Source: Kalaharituber pfeilii
Lineage: Eukaryota; Ascomycota; Pezizomycetes; Pezizales; Pezizaceae
Length of the DNA stretch: 64,000 bases
NCBI GenBank assembly: GCA_015179045.1
Contig: WHUZ01000072.1
Location: forward strand, 124,001-188,000
Direction: 5' to 3'
Below are positions 1-12,571 of this stretch, in pieces (within the stretch, counting starts at the first letter, position 1; each line of letters starts with the position of its first letter). A model generated the notes under the pieces. It was not told the origin of the DNA, did no database searches, and was given only the letters and a program-made list of their open reading frames with translations. A program made the position numbers and the translations under genes.

Positions 1-280
1 CGTTGACTTTGAGCTGTGTTGCTTGGTGTAAGGCTTAAGTGTGTGGGTACGCGACTATGACGACTGGGTCCTCGCTGCGTTTGGGCGGTCGGAGTATCAG
101 TACTAGCGAGGCAACAGACAGTCGGTGTGTCGGGGGGGGGTGGGGAGGGAGGGAGGGGGGGGGGTATAGGGGTGAGGATGGGTGGGAAGCCGGCGGGCAG
201 AGGGGGGAGGAGGGGATGATAAAGGGCAGATAGATGGGGGAATCGTACGGATGGGAGGAGATAATGGGGCTGGGGGGCTG

Positions 281-337
281 GGCCGGGGCTGGGCTGGGCA
301 GGGCAGGGCAGGGCAGGGCTGGGCAGGGCAGGGCAGG
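281..337. repeat. GGGCA-type G-rich tandem repeat
   Basis: Runs of GGGCA/GGGCT follow each other with little interruption on the plus strand. With many closely spaced G triplets the plus strand could form G-quadruplexes (inference). The complementary bias appears about 250 bases further on, in the CCCCT array. Confidence 0.85.
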
Positions 338-547
338 AGGGGGTTTGTCAGAGCGGACGGCGGACGGCGGACGGTGGGCCGTACTGGTACTTGCAAGTAC
401 TTACCTAAGGACGCAAAGGGCGCGGTCGGGGCTGCGGCTGCGCTGCACGAGCGAGAGCGAGCGAAAAAGGGTGACGGAGCGTCAGGCGCCGGCGCTGCTT
501 GGCTGGACACCGCACCATCCCGCACCGCCGCCCAGCCCGGCCTGTCT

Positions 548-618
548 CCCCTCCCCCTCCCCTCCCCTCCCCTCCCCTCCCCTCCCCTCCCCGTCCCCTC
601 CCCTCCCCGCCCCGTGCT
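548..618. repeat. CCCCT pentanucleotide array
   Basis: About a dozen CCCCT units stand on the plus strand, with one CCGT interruption. The array gives rise to long spurious Pro/Ser frames and Gly/Glu/Arg frames on the two strands. Confidence 0.9.
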
Positions 619-969
619 CGAGCTGTCCTGGCGCCTGAGGCCTGCCCTGCGGAAGAGCGTAGAGCGGAGAGGGGGCACGCGGCGGCACGGAAGCCTGGCC
701 CTGTATGCGCTTTCCCACTCCCCTCCAGCCCACGCAGCCAATGGCTGCTGCCTGCGCTCGCCGTCGCAGTGCGGAGGAGCGTCGAGATGGTTCTGCGGTG
801 CTACGGCACTGCCCACCTGCAGGAATCAACGTCGTCGCTCACGGTCACGCAGGCCAATACGACAAATGGAAGCCAAATCTTCCGGCCCTACTGCGCGACT
901 CTCCTGCAATTGGCTCTGGAGCCCTCGTGGAACTGAGTGCACCAGAGAGCAAGCAATCCCAGCTGCTCT

Positions 970-990
970 CCCCCCCCCCCCCCCCCCCCC
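970..990. repeat. 21-base poly-C run
   Basis: An uninterrupted run of C. Its exact length is likely to be uncertain in the assembly. Confidence 0.9.
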
Positions 991-3344
991 TTCCTGCCAT
1001 AGTCTGGCGTGTTCTCGTCTAGCTACTCTACTTTCGATGATTTGCTAACCGTTCTTGCTTACGAGGAAATTGATATCGTTAATCTTTGTTGGTGCCCCCC
1101 GGCACCCAGCCTCGCAAATAACTATCGGTCATGGCTCAGCTTGGTGGATTCCCCTGCGAAATATTGTAGTGAGAAAAGAGAGCGCGAAAGGGAAAGGGAA
1201 AAAAGAAAAAGAAAAAAAAAGAAAAAAAGGGAAATTTCCAAGACCGCTTGGAAAGGGTCACGCAGAAGCACACATGGGTTTCGCTCTGGTATGCGAGCCA
1301 AATGGCAGCTTTACGATGGCCTCTTGGGTGCGAATAGCGCGATTCATACTCAGAAGCGCAACCGCATTGCACAAATGAGGTTAGCCGATAGTCTAAGTAT
1401 TTCAAGTAGGGTTAAGAGTGCATGCTCCGGATTGCCCTGCGCTCCGAGTGGCATGGGCAACGGAATGATGGTTTCGCCGGGAGACCATCCCGGGCCGTCC
1501 CAGTGTTCTCCTCGTTGTCTTGCTGCTTCCTTCCTGCGGCTTTGCTTTTTCTTTTTTCTTTGCTGACATGAGGCTACTGACAGGTGGAAATATGCGAGCT
1601 ACAGTCTGAGCTTTACTCAATCCGCTTCTTACAACAGTTCGCTGACGAGCAACGGATGAATCTGGGTTTCGGTGGCATTATATTCCGTCTGCTTAAGCTT
1701 GGCTCCTAAGTGGACAATTGGGCACTTCCCGACTTCAATGAGCATCATAGTCTGGTTGGCGGGCGTCAGACTGCCCTCATACCCACAATCAGTGTCCCTT
1801 GCCCCTGCTCTTCTGTAGTAGAGGAAAAGTGCACCTTGGCTTTGCAAGCTTCAAAATCTCTGGCCTAACTGGTGTCTTAAGAAGGCATGCTACTCCTATG
1901 TATACGCCTGCTCTGCGAAACGGCGCAGGACGGGCCTTGCGCGGACCTCGTCCCCAGTGGTCGTCGTCTACTTCATCGCTTCTGACCAGGCCTTCATGAA
2001 CATCCGCCAAAAAAAAGTCGGCGATACTAGGCGGAGCATACTTGTATTCGCAAGCACTTACGTCTCTTGAGGAGGTGCGCCACGCCATGGGACAGTCATG
2101 ACGATCATTGTTGTTTTATTTTCTGCACAAGCATGGGTGCAGCTGTGTGCAGCGATCCATTCGTCATAACGAGCTTAGTGTTCTGCCTGAGTTTCAGGGT
2201 ATTTCATTCCTTGGCATACAGGGACCAGCTTCAAAATGTAGTTATTCTAGGCCGGTGAAACCGCGTTTTTACTGGTACCGGATAAGGCGGACAATTATCG
2301 GTTTCTTTGGCAGGAAGCCTCCGATTTGAAATACAGTATATGTTGGTGAGATGGCGTTTTTGTGCAGGGGTTAAGTATAGGTCGGGCGTCTGATGTGGTA
2401 CATGGAGGAGGTATCATGTGGTAGCAAACAGAGCTCGTTGTGGTGACGCTAAAGCAACGATAGTTCCATCACGAGTGCATACTAAAGGCATCGATATCTA
2501 ACGTCCCTCACCCTTGGGCCTCCTGAGGAATGCGATCGACAAGCGCTGATCTGAAAGCCGACAGAAGAGATGCCTCTGTCTTTTTCTCTAATGCAGTTTG
2601 CTGAGCAGGTCTTGTACAATTGGGGGTGTGGGGTGGGGGGTGGGGGATAATGGTTCGAATTGTGACAGTCAATCTTACTGCACCAATGGCCGCACCTCTC
2701 TACTCGATTCCTCTACTCAAACATGTGACGTCTGCGGCGCTGGCGGCTTCTGAATTATCTTCTACTTTGGACTGTCAATTGCTCCTCTACTTTATGTGAT
2801 GTAGCATCGCAATCCTGACTGCATGTATCCCATGTCTCTAATTTTATACAGCTACTGACATTGCACCACTTTGCACCACCTCCGTAGTATGATACTCGTC
2901 AGCGCTTCTTCATACAGCGCATGGCCGCTGATCGTTGCGATATTGTTGGCGCTGGTGACAGCGCATCTCGGCCCCGATGGCCCATTAGCAAGGTGAGAAG
3001 AGTGTGCAGCAGCCGCCGTGCAGGAACGTGCTACTTGATAGGTTCAAGCAAGCCTTGCAGCCCCCTCTGATCACGAGCGGCCCTGCAGGTGTGCCGCTGT
3101 CATGGCTGGTCACCATTCCAGTCTCGTGCTCTCGCGACTCTGCAGGGTTATATCACGTGCGCACAAGCTTTGTGGTGTTCCGCGCTAGGCCCTGCTTGGC
3201 CTAGCGCCCTCTGTCATGAAAAAAAAAAAGTGAAGCAGTGCTTTTGCTATCGATAACACAGAATCTAGTAAGAAGAAAAGAAATTGAAGTAGAGGAAAGA
3301 AAGTGTGCGTGCGGTTGCAATTGGAGAGCAGCAAGTGTGGCGAA

Positions 3345-3379
3345 GAGTGAGTGAGTGAGTGAGTGAGTGAGTGAGAGAG
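3345..3379. repeat. GAGT tetranucleotide microsatellite
   Basis: About eight tandem copies of GTGA/GAGT, ending in a short GA tail. It lies about 200 bases upstream of the PPR gene start. Confidence 0.9.
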
Positions 3380-3583
3380 ACACACATACAGCGGAAGGGT
3401 GTGCATCATTGTGTGCATCCGGGCACCTCTGCCCCGGCATCAAGCGTCTTCCTGCCTCCGCCAACCCCCGCCGCCCCCACCCACCCTCATCCCTCCTCCA
3501 CATTTCGTTCCCAGCCCGCCCTCCATCCTCCTCTATAGTCACGGCTTAGGCATATTCGGCGCCGCTGTGCGCGTTCACTCTAC

Positions 3584-5872
3584 ATGTTCAGAAATGGCCT
3601 CTATGCTGGTCGGCGTTCTGTACGTGTTTCGGCCGGCATACCAGTCTCAGCCGCCTCGTCCACCCCGGCTGCAAGATATGCGGCTCCCACGTCGATAACA
3701 TCGACAGCTCCCAGACCCGAGATACCATTCGTATGTCCTTCATGCCAATTCCGTGGATATGCGGCCAAACCACGGAAAACGCAGTCTCCCATGATATCTG
3801 CAATTAAGCGGTTAGAGCAACATCTGCAGCTGCTGGAGACTAGATACAAGGACCGTTTAAGGAAGGGGGCATTTGGTGCAGTGAGTCTTTATTCCTAGAA
3901 GAATTTGTATCCGTGGTTCAAAGCTAAGGGATAATAGCCCGTTGAAATCACAGAGGAGATGCAAGACCAGGCATATGCTTCATTGATGGCACCACAGCCG
4001 TCGTTGTCGACGAGCTTCCTGCCAGCTCCCACGCCTTTACTTCCCCGCCTTCCTGAGCCTATAGTGAAGAGGCTTGGGACAGCGCTAGAAGTGATTGAGA
4101 AGGAGGAGACGCCTAAATGGGCCCCGATTCTACAACAGATACAAGCTAATGGTGGCTTTAAAGATCTCGAGATATCTGTGGTCAATAAGATGGTATTTGC
4201 AATGTCAGCTTCGCAGAGGTCACGGCACTCGGATGACATAATATCGATGCTGAAGGAATCTGGTGTCTCGCCAAACACGTTCACATATGATCTCTTGATG
4301 ATGGCAAATGCAGATATTGGAAATGTGGAGAAAGTGCAGGCTTTGTTCAACCAGCTGAAAGAAGGTTTGGGCAATATCGTTCTTGCTTCTAAGGAGGGTA
4401 TTAGGGTACTGATGGTTTATTATAGCCCCGCTAATACCAAATGTTCGTATATACGCACATCTATTAAAGGCATACTCGCATACCCGGGATGTAGCTGCGG
4501 CTTCAGCTGCGTTCCAGGAGATGCATGAACTGGGCATCAAACCGAATCTTGTAAGCCGCCTGTTGTCCAGGCGTTAATGGCATTCACTGACATATTCCAG
4601 ATTGTCTACACATCTCTCATTAGGACTTGCATCAATCGTGAGGAGCTTCATACAGCCTGGCAGATCTTCGACCTTATTAAATACCGTTCTACCGAAACAG
4701 CCCCTGACGTCACTACCTTCAGTCTTATGATCCATGCATGCAGCATGCGTGGGGAGGCTGAGAAAGCTCTAGACCTCTTTCGCTACATGACTGAGATTAG
4801 GAAGCTTGAGCCCGATGCAGCAGCTTACAGCGCTCTAATTCATGCTTGTGCAGTCCGGAAAGACTACTTCCTCGACGCGTGGAAATTTGCTATTGAGATG
4901 CGTAATAAGGGCCTCAAGGTGAACCGCAGGGTTTTGAACTTTCTTCTGCAATCCTGCGGCAGGAGTGGAGACCTTACTCGCGCCCGTTTGCTTCTTCGTC
5001 TCATGATGTCTTCCGGCGGTGACGAATACCAGCCTGACGAACTCAGTTTCCAGCACCTTTTCCGGGCATACGCAGCTTCAAAGCTCAGGCTGTCACAGAG
5101 CCCCCCTCCCGAGCCTCTCTTTGTCGGTCCTAACCCAGGCACAGACCTGAACCACGTGGAGCTCAACCGGCTTCCCTTCCTCCAAGATACCCGTCTTCCA
5201 AGCAAAAGGGCGATTCTAACGGAGGCAAAACAACTTCTCCGGTACCTTATGCACTACAGGCCCGGATTCTACTCCACCAGGATCCTGAATGCGTACATGG
5301 ACGTCTGCCTCACGCAGCACGGCTACCATGAGCTTCGACGAGTCTTTCGCGAGAACTTTGCTCCTGTTGCTGAACAACCTCACGACCCCGAAGATGACTA
5401 TCCCCCTACCGACCCTAACGAAGAAGATGAACTAGATGAGTCTCCGACCAAAGAAGACACTGCCGGATACGACGAGGACAACGATTGGTCCGAGAGCGAC
5501 GTCCGAAAGCCCCCGAAGAACATTTATACTTTCGAAATCGCGCTGGAGTACAGCTACAAGCAAAAGGCGCTCAGATTTGCACGCCACGTCTGGACAGAGA
5601 GAATGCGATTTTGCGAGTCGCAGGCGTATTGGGATATTCTGCAGCCGATCCGAAAAAGACTGGATTTCACTGCGGAGAAGCTGATGATGGAGACGTTGGC
5701 CAAGGCCGGCGCGCTGCATGAGGCTTTGCAGAGGCTGGAGATCCTGCAGTATGAGTATAATTGGAAGCCGGGGGATTTGAAGGTATTGTACGATAAGGCG
5801 AGGGAGAGAGAGGATATGGACGCGTTAAGGACGTTGAGGAGGATACTGAGATTGGATGAGAGGAGGTGGTGA
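3584..5872 (+). CDS. mitochondrial pentatricopeptide repeat (PPR) protein
   Basis: Predicted organellar RNA-binding protein of the PPR family, whose members act in processing, stability or translation of specific mitochondrial transcripts; the target cannot be read from sequence. My model has four exons: 3584-3880, 3956-4364, 4426-4550 and 4601-5872, giving 700 residues. The N-terminus is basic and rich in Ser/Ala/Arg, as expected of a mitochondrial presequence. PPR-like helical pairs with the usual 'P(N/D)xxTY' motifs recur: SPNTFTYDLL in exon 2, IPNVRIYAHLLKAY and IKPNL/IVYTSLI across exons 3-4, APDVTTFSLMIHAC and EPDAAAYSALIHAC in exon 4. An acidic linker (Asp/Glu-rich, roughly residues 515-555) precedes a further C-terminal helical region. 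The exon 2/3 junction was chosen because it restores an unbroken PPR unit; the exon 1/2 acceptor (CAGAG) is the least certain site. Confidence 0.88.
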
Positions 5873-8800
5873 AAGTGGGGTGGAGGCCGTTGCTTGTGGA
5901 GGTGTATACTGGTGTTATTGGAGTGACGAGTAGCTAAGTGTTCAGGGTAACAGTTCTACTTTTTCCTGCATGATAAACCACAGCCGATATATCCACTCTC
6001 ACTCACACAAATGTTACAAAAATTGCAACATCTACCGCACAACGAGGAATAGAGGCATTCATTGGACACACAATTACCTTCATAAACTTGGGGATTCTTT
6101 ATTATATTTAAACTTTTTTTTCCCTTCTTTTCACTTTTCCCTGTTTAATGCATAGATATCACCAACATTTTCATTGGTTCGCACATTATTTTATTTTTAT
6201 TTTTAGCCAGTTTTGTGTGTGCGAATGAAAGGGAAAAAAAATATTATAGAACATGATCTCTGCTCTCTGGGTACGGCGCAATTTGCTTTTCTAGAAAAGG
6301 GTATATATTATATACTAAAAGTCCTTGTTTTGGATTTGTTACTTTGGGGTGCAGGGGGCAGTGGAGGCGGGGTGGAGGTGGGGCGGAGGGGGGAAATAGA
6401 AAGGCTACGTACTATCGGGGGTGCTTTCTGTGTATAATGTGTATATCTCGTTTTTTTTTTTCCCACATTATGTATGTACGCACTTGGGGGGGATATGTAT
6501 TATAGCCATATCTTTTGTACATTTTTGTATATGGTTGTAATGACTTGCTTCGTGCTTCAGAGGGAGAGGAAGTGTATGTCTGTGTTCTTCCCGTATGGTA
6601 ATATAGTAATTCAGCAGCATAGTAGCAAGATCGCATGGCAGCATAAACAATTTGGCAGAATGGCGATTTTGTAGCAATGCAGTATTGCAGCGTAGTAATA
6701 GGCAGGATGGCTATAATATATCACGCATACATAGGTGTGATAACCACTTGATCGCTTGAAGAATGCTCGCTCCTGCTATCGAAATCTGGGATATTTTGCA
6801 CCCTGTTGAGCTGAACTGAGAGTGCGGCATGCTCATGAGCGAGATTATTCACATTTTCTGCCATGACATTGAAAGCAGGTAGCTACAGCTTGCGCATATT
6901 GGTAAGAGGAAAACTGGAGGAGCATCTCCACTGGAAAATTTTCGTCTGTGAGGCTCTGTGGGCAGGGGGGTACAGAGCTTGAGGTGCTTACCACTGCTGG
7001 GACTCTATCCGGATCCCGAGAGCCAGCAGCAGGAACTAAAAAGTGAGAATAATGATGGTAAGTCTCATGATGAACGACTCGTACATGTGAGGGGGATAAG
7101 TGAGAGGACGAAGTAGTCGAGGAGGGAGTGCCGGATAAAACTGGTTTATACCACGGGCTCGAGTTGTGCATGGACTGGGAGGTTAGTCTGGTTGGCACGA
7201 CCCAACACTCCCATCACAAGAATACTCTATTCTCTGTAGTGTATGGTTATATACTTCTATGCAAGAATTATTCTCACGGCTGTACTGCCGACAACTAGAG
7301 CGCTTGGCGAATCGCAACAACCGCTACATTTCCGACTGAAAATTATATCAAAGTGAAGCTCAGGGCCGCCTGAGTACGAGCACGGAATTTATTTCAGTGA
7401 TTTATAATTAAGGTCGCTTCGCCGGTAGTATTGCGAGACTAGGATCTACTCGATTCCCATTCAGGCTTACCATCGAATTCAATTGGTAATCCAGGATCAT
7501 AATGTTGTCCTGGGGGAGAGTTTGAGCTACAGAGCTCTACTACAGGGCTCTAAACAGGTTATATTGAAGACTGAGCGAAAGTGCAACGGTGTTCCGGGCC
7601 AGACACACTTGAAAGTCGAGATGAGACAGAAAGGACTCGAAATTAGACATGACCAGGTAGCCACTTGAATACATGTATCAACTGACATGAATAGTACTAT
7701 GAGGATCACCCGCGGTCTCGCCCATGATATTAATAGAGCTATATCATACTTTCAATCTCTTGTGCCTCATCACCTAGGTAGGATTCCCATATTCCACATC
7801 AGGATGACAAGAACGGGAGCAGGTACGTAAAACTATGGATGATAAAGAAGGGTTGACAGGCCGGGATATTGCAACGTCTGTCGTTTGAACCTCTGGTTGA
7901 ACTATCATTACTGTCTCTATTTGCAACAAGGAACGCAGCCATATGTTCCTGGTACACCCTTTCTCTGAAAAGAATAAAATTTATGCAGAGAGTGGGGTGA
8001 CATCGAAACCCTAAACTATGCCTAACAGGGAGACAATAATGCCAAGAATTCCAAAAGGGAAGTCGATAATGCCAAGATACCCAATATGGAGGGCAAGTAT
8101 GATTACTTGGTTTAGATACCCTACAGCACAGGTCAGCTGACCTAAATAGCTTTGGCGAGGCACCCAACTCACACATAGAAACCGTCGCTCCTAAAGATGA
8201 ACTATATAAACACACCGGTTCCACATGATCATACAGCCTGATCGAGGCGACCAAAATCGATCACACTTTTTTCATCACTTGATCGAAATCATTGACAGTT
8301 GCAACATACAAATCTTTGGAGCTGTTTCGGACAACATCAGACACGTAAATTCGCCGAATCTCTGAGGTCTCAATCAGCTCCAGTCATGTGATTGGGGGTC
8401 ACGGGATATAGACTAGCTCTGGTACTCTAGACTGCTTGACACAAACTGTCTTGTGGATACTTGTAGGCATATAGCTGAAGCAGATCTAGATCAACTATAT
8501 CGGTACGTACAACAGCTATGCCGCGAGTGCGCGAGAAGCGCAGGCTAATCAATTGGTTTTAGTGAATCTCCGTGCAGAGGAGGAGAGTCATAGGATGGAA
8601 GTGCTGGGGAAAATCCTGTTAGATAGCATTGTGGAACGCCGTAGCATTACAAGAATTAGTGTCTGTTAGTGTTACATCTGCAACTAATTCAGAATCCTCA
8701 TGGACATCTGTGCCGACTTCCTTCAAAGTACCCTGGATAGAGGGTAATGTCCAAGACGTCTGGCAACTAAAATGCTGAATCATTTGCTTACTAACTCATT

Positions 8801-10009
8801 TCCGTCGCCTCAGTCACATGATATATGTATTCCTAAGTCCGCTCAATTCTGGGAAAATGTGGTTCCAGGATTATAGCGAAGAAATTAACGTGACAATCTT
8901 GGCCATTGTACCCCGTTTTGATCAATAATTTCATCTTCTTTTGATCGCCGTGTACTCAATGTATGAGCTCGATTAACAGCCATCATGTTTTTGCATGATC
9001 AAGCTATAACTGGATTCCCCCTGGGTTGACTTTATTGCTGCATACAAGTGTTTTCGCATTTCCACGTTTGTCCCTTCAAGTCGTCCTCGACTTCGCCTAG
9101 CAATCCCCAAAGGTCAAAACCTTGGGTTTCAAGCACCAAGGCTTTATCTGTACCCCCCTGGCACGTTTCCAGGTACGGTGTGTGAATCTGGGTTCATGGT
9201 CAACCCACCGTACTAGTAATAGTTAGTAGCTTGGCGGTCTGAACCCTAGAATATGGCACAGCAGACGGGATTCTTCGTTTTCTTCAGTCTATGGTCGTAG
9301 ATACCGAAGTTATAAGTGTACAGGATCCCTTAGCAAATGGTTAGAGTACATGCCTGAGCCACCAAAAAACTCTCTAAGAGGTATCCGAAAAGATAGCTTC
9401 GTACATTGCATCCTCAGGGGATTCAACAGTGAGAATTACTTGTATTCTAGTTCTTTTTTTTTTGTTGTGTCAAAAATCGAAGTAAGAAATAGTAGCCTAC
9501 GAATCATACACTCACTATCCCACACTCTACGAATAAGAAAGTCCTCCTGGTATTTGTGTATTCCTACTCTGAAGTTCGCTCTTACCCCCAAAATTTTGAA
9601 GGGATACATACAAGTATACCCCATAGCAACATACAACACGCCTGGGGGAATACAGCTAAGCTAGATATAGGGTTTCTCTCTCTTTCAACCGTAACACGTG
9701 ATTTGTCCTTTGGTTTTTAGGGTAAATCGCCGCCGTACAAAAAATAGGACAAAGGATGCAAGCCCGGCCTTTCTCATCCTTATATATATATAAAGGTATT
9801 GTACATTTATGCCCTCCTATATAAGTACGTAACTTATTTTCTCATTGGATCTGGCACAAAATTATTCACACCAAATAGCAAAAGAAAACATTTCATGGGG
9901 CGTAAGTAAAGTCTGTTTGGCTGGCATCCGAGATAGGAAAAGAGAGAGAAACGAAAAAGAAAGAAAATACTGTATATGTTGACTCTCCCCCTACACCCTC
10001 TATCTCCTC
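5873..10009. other. gene-free AT-rich intergenic stretch
   Basis: About 4.1 kb with only short, unrecognised frames. The part after about 5970 becomes AT-rich with T runs, and the stretch 6340-6400 is G-rich. A 151-codon minus-strand frame at 7799-8254 contains a locally duplicated segment (the string ATAATGCCAAGA occurs twice about 33 bases apart) but has no protein character. The last 300 bases, on the minus strand downstream of the carrier gene, probably include its 3' UTR. No tRNA or other RNA gene was recognised. Confidence 0.55.
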
Positions 10010-11090
10010 CTATCCAAGCACCCTCATTACCATCTCTACTACAAAGAACGTCCCCGCGCTCACCGGCATGGCCCTAACCATTGTCGGCCCAATACCCTTC
10101 CAAAACCCCCTTGCCCCCTGCTCCGCCCACGTCTTCTTAAACGCATCCCTCATATTCTTATACTTTCTGTTACTCCTGTCGACCTCATCCGTCTGCATCC
10201 TGCTCTTCACCACGTCGAACGGGTAACTCGCAAGCCAAAGCGCCTCCCCTGCTAAGCCTCCGTACAGCGCCACTTTCCACGACGGTATGTCCTCGCGGCG
10301 GACGTTCGGCCGCCGCAGCTCCCGCGACATGAGGTACTCAAAGGTTAGGAACCAGACGCCGTACGCTTGGGCCTCACGCAGGAGCGTCACAACGGAGCCG
10401 GCGTACAGACCGTGGAAAAGACCGGAGGTGCGCAGGAGCGTGCGGATGCACGAGGCCGGGCCGTCATACAGGCGGTGCGCGCCGTGGGGCTGAGTTTGTA
10501 GGCGGATACGGACGTGCTCGATGGGGGAGGATAGGACGGCTGGGATAGATTTGATTCGTTGTCAGCTAATATGCACAATTGAAGGGGAGGAGAAGGGAGG
10601 GAGTAGACGGAATGTGGACGGAAGGATCTACATACTATTCGCAACTCCTGCCGTCGCCCCGGCCAAATAATACTGTCCCAGCGTCAACTCCTTCCGCTGC
10701 GGCCTGTACTCTTTATTCCAGCCCGCTAATCTCCTCCGCGCCTCATGGAACGCGCCAAACTGCACACTAACGCACGCCCCAATACCGATCAACGGAGTCA
10801 ATGTGCCCTTGTAAAACGCGAGTGGGCCCTCTTTCACCCAGATTTTGGTCGCGGTGCTGAGGGCGGTAGTAGGGGTCGTGGAGGTTTGCATGCGCACTTT
10901 GACGATATCTGGTGAGAGAGGGAGAAGGAGCGAGTTAGTAAAGTTGGGTGATGTAGGAGGGGGAGACGGGGAACATACCGAACGGCTGCCCCAGGAGGAC
11001 CTGTGCGACTCCGCCGGCGGCACCGGCAAAGAGGTCTTTGAGCGTACGGACGAAGCCGCTGTCGACGGCTTTGGCTTCAGCGGCGGCCAT
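10010..11090 (-). CDS. mitochondrial inner-membrane carrier, Ymc1/Ymc2-like
   Basis: Solute carrier of the mitochondrial carrier (SLC25) family, an inner-membrane exchanger. Three exons (11090-10979, 10908-10636, 10539-10010) give 304 residues, the normal family length. All three repeats are visible by their signature motifs: QPFDIVKVRMQ in repeat 1 (split by intron 1 inside the Asp codon), SPIEHVRIRLQ in repeat 2 and YPFDVVKSRMQ in repeat 3, each followed by Gly/Ala-rich membrane helices. The segment KGTLTPLIGIGACVSVQFG is typical of the yeast Ymc1/Ymc2 branch, linked by published yeast work to glycine/glutamate and one-carbon metabolism; the substrate here is inferred only. The start has an Ala-rich opening (MAAAEAKAVDSG) in good context. 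A carnitine or ornithine carrier is the main alternative. Confidence 0.9.
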
Positions 11091-12257
11091 GGCGAGGAGG
11101 ATCGGAGTGTTGAAGAGAAGTCGACGTCGCCGATGCGGGCAATTGGTAAGCTGTAGCTGGTGGACGTTTACGATCTTTCACCAGCTGATGGATGGCTCAA
11201 GAGGCAGCTCAATTAAAGGCCAACAGCAAAACAGCAAATAAAGATCGAAAATGACTGAGAGGGCTGAGAAAGAACTTCCGCCGCCCGGAACGAGCCACAA
11301 TCCTTCGGCGCGCGCAGAGAAGGAAAGAAAGAACACTCCAGGAGTCAACCGACCCCAAGTGCTGGTAGTGATAAGATGTCTATTCACCCGCTGGATGGCA
11401 TTACTGGATGCCAATGCACTCTAATCTTCGCTATCAAGCTAGGAACATAGCTACCAATGGATATTGATGCCAATTGCGCCATCGGCACGGAAAAAAGTAA
11501 AAGGTTATCTCAGCCAACAGCCAGACGGTGGCACAAGAGCTCTTCAACAGCACTTCACTGTGGCCAATTGCACGCAGCATCTACATAGCATCTGTACTGT
11601 ACTTTCCTTATTAATCACCCGCTGTTGATATGGCGGGGGCAACGGCAGCTAAAAGTCAAGATGAGTCCTGAAGCCGGTGACGCCCCATCGCGCAGGTCGG
11701 TCGCAGGTGCATATCCCACGCTAGCCCATTCCAGAACCTCGGGCTTCCGGTTGAATGTCACGTGATGAGAGTCTCCTACACAAGCTTCTCCAAGGTGCTT
11801 ATTTCACATTCTACACATCACAACAGGCAAAAGGGCAGCGGAAAGGCGCAGCAAATCCCATTCTATTCCCCTAGTTCCCCATCCACGACCACCACCACCA
11901 ACTTTGAAAACTAAAATTACAGCCCGCAAGCAAGCCAGAAAAACACCAAACCAGAAACCACAAGACCAAAACGCACAAGATTTCCCAAGTGTGAATGTAA
12001 ACAGAAGCAAACGGACCCCAAATCAGCAAAAAGGCAGAAAAGAAGAAGAGCAGAGCAGATGGGACTCCTGCGGTATGATCACTGAAGTCCACCCGGATGT
12101 ACTTCAAAGAGAATAGGAATGAAGAACGGAGATAAAAAGATGAATTGGCTTGCACAAAAGTACCGTGTGCAATCCCGACGAGTCTGAGAGGAAGATGTTT
12201 TGGGAAGGGGAGAATTGCATGATATATCTCCCTCACTCCGGTAGCCCAAGAGCCCAT
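11091..12257. other. intergenic region upstream of the carrier gene
   Basis: Promoter side of the minus-strand carrier gene and 3' side of the minus-strand secreted-peptide gene. It contains only short frames. No recognisable gene, RNA or repeat was found. Confidence 0.5.
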
Positions 12258-12571
12258 TTAAAGTTTCTTTTCATAGGGCACAACATTCCCATTGCCTGAA
12301 CTCTTTGCCGGTATGGCTTCACTTCCCCACTTTACAATATCTATACAAAATTACAGTCAGCTTTCTCTCCACATTTCTTTCTCTTACTCCTGAAGGTGCA
12401 CCTACTGTCTTGTCTCTTCACAATCTTGTCCAACTCAATAAAGACAGGCTCCGCAACCGGCTGCGCTTCGGCCTTGGCTTCTGCAACTGCGACTGGGGCT
12501 GGAGCAGCTACGGGAGCGGCGCTGGTGAAAGCAAGGAGGGTGGTGAGAAGAGTAATAAGGGTGAGTTGCAT
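12258..12571 (-). CDS. small secreted protein with Kex2-type site
   Basis: Small hypothetical secreted protein. The start at 12571 opens with a clear signal peptide (MQLTLITLLTTLLAFTSA, then AAPVAAPAPVAV), followed by an Ala/Glu/Pro-rich spacer and a dibasic Lys-Arg immediately before QDSRC, a likely Kex2-type processing site. A 47-nt intron is predicted at 12387-12341 (donor GTAAGA, branch CTGAC, acceptor TATAG). Splicing yields 88 residues ending in a Lys-rich PYEKKL; reading through instead stops inside the intron and yields 76 residues with three cysteines in the tail. Both forms are open, so I give the spliced span as the feature. The function is unknown; effector, antimicrobial or signalling peptide are all possible. 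No homologue is recognised. Confidence 0.6.

Larger units (their letters stand above)
1..3583. other. gene-free low-complexity stretch
   Basis: No open frame here has recognisable protein character. The first 900 bases alternate between G-rich and C-rich tracts, so long frames on both strands are by-products of base bias. Prominent repeats are a GGGCA-type array near 281-337, a CCCCT-type array near 548-618, a 21-base C run at 970-990, an A/G-rich patch near 1170-1240 and a GAGT tetranucleotide array near 3345-3379. The last part, about 3430-3580, is C/T-rich on the plus strand just before the PPR gene and probably contains its promoter and 5' UTR. I see nothing else to annotate. Confidence 0.6.

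Noticed and set aside
103..1048. Long overlapping frames on both strands (up to 288 codons)
   Set aside because: They arise from G-rich and C-rich arrays that lack stops; no domains, no conserved motifs, and both strands are open at once.
2640..2665. GGTTCGAATT string reminiscent of a tRNA T-loop
   Set aside because: No acceptor stem, anticodon arm or D-loop can be built around it.
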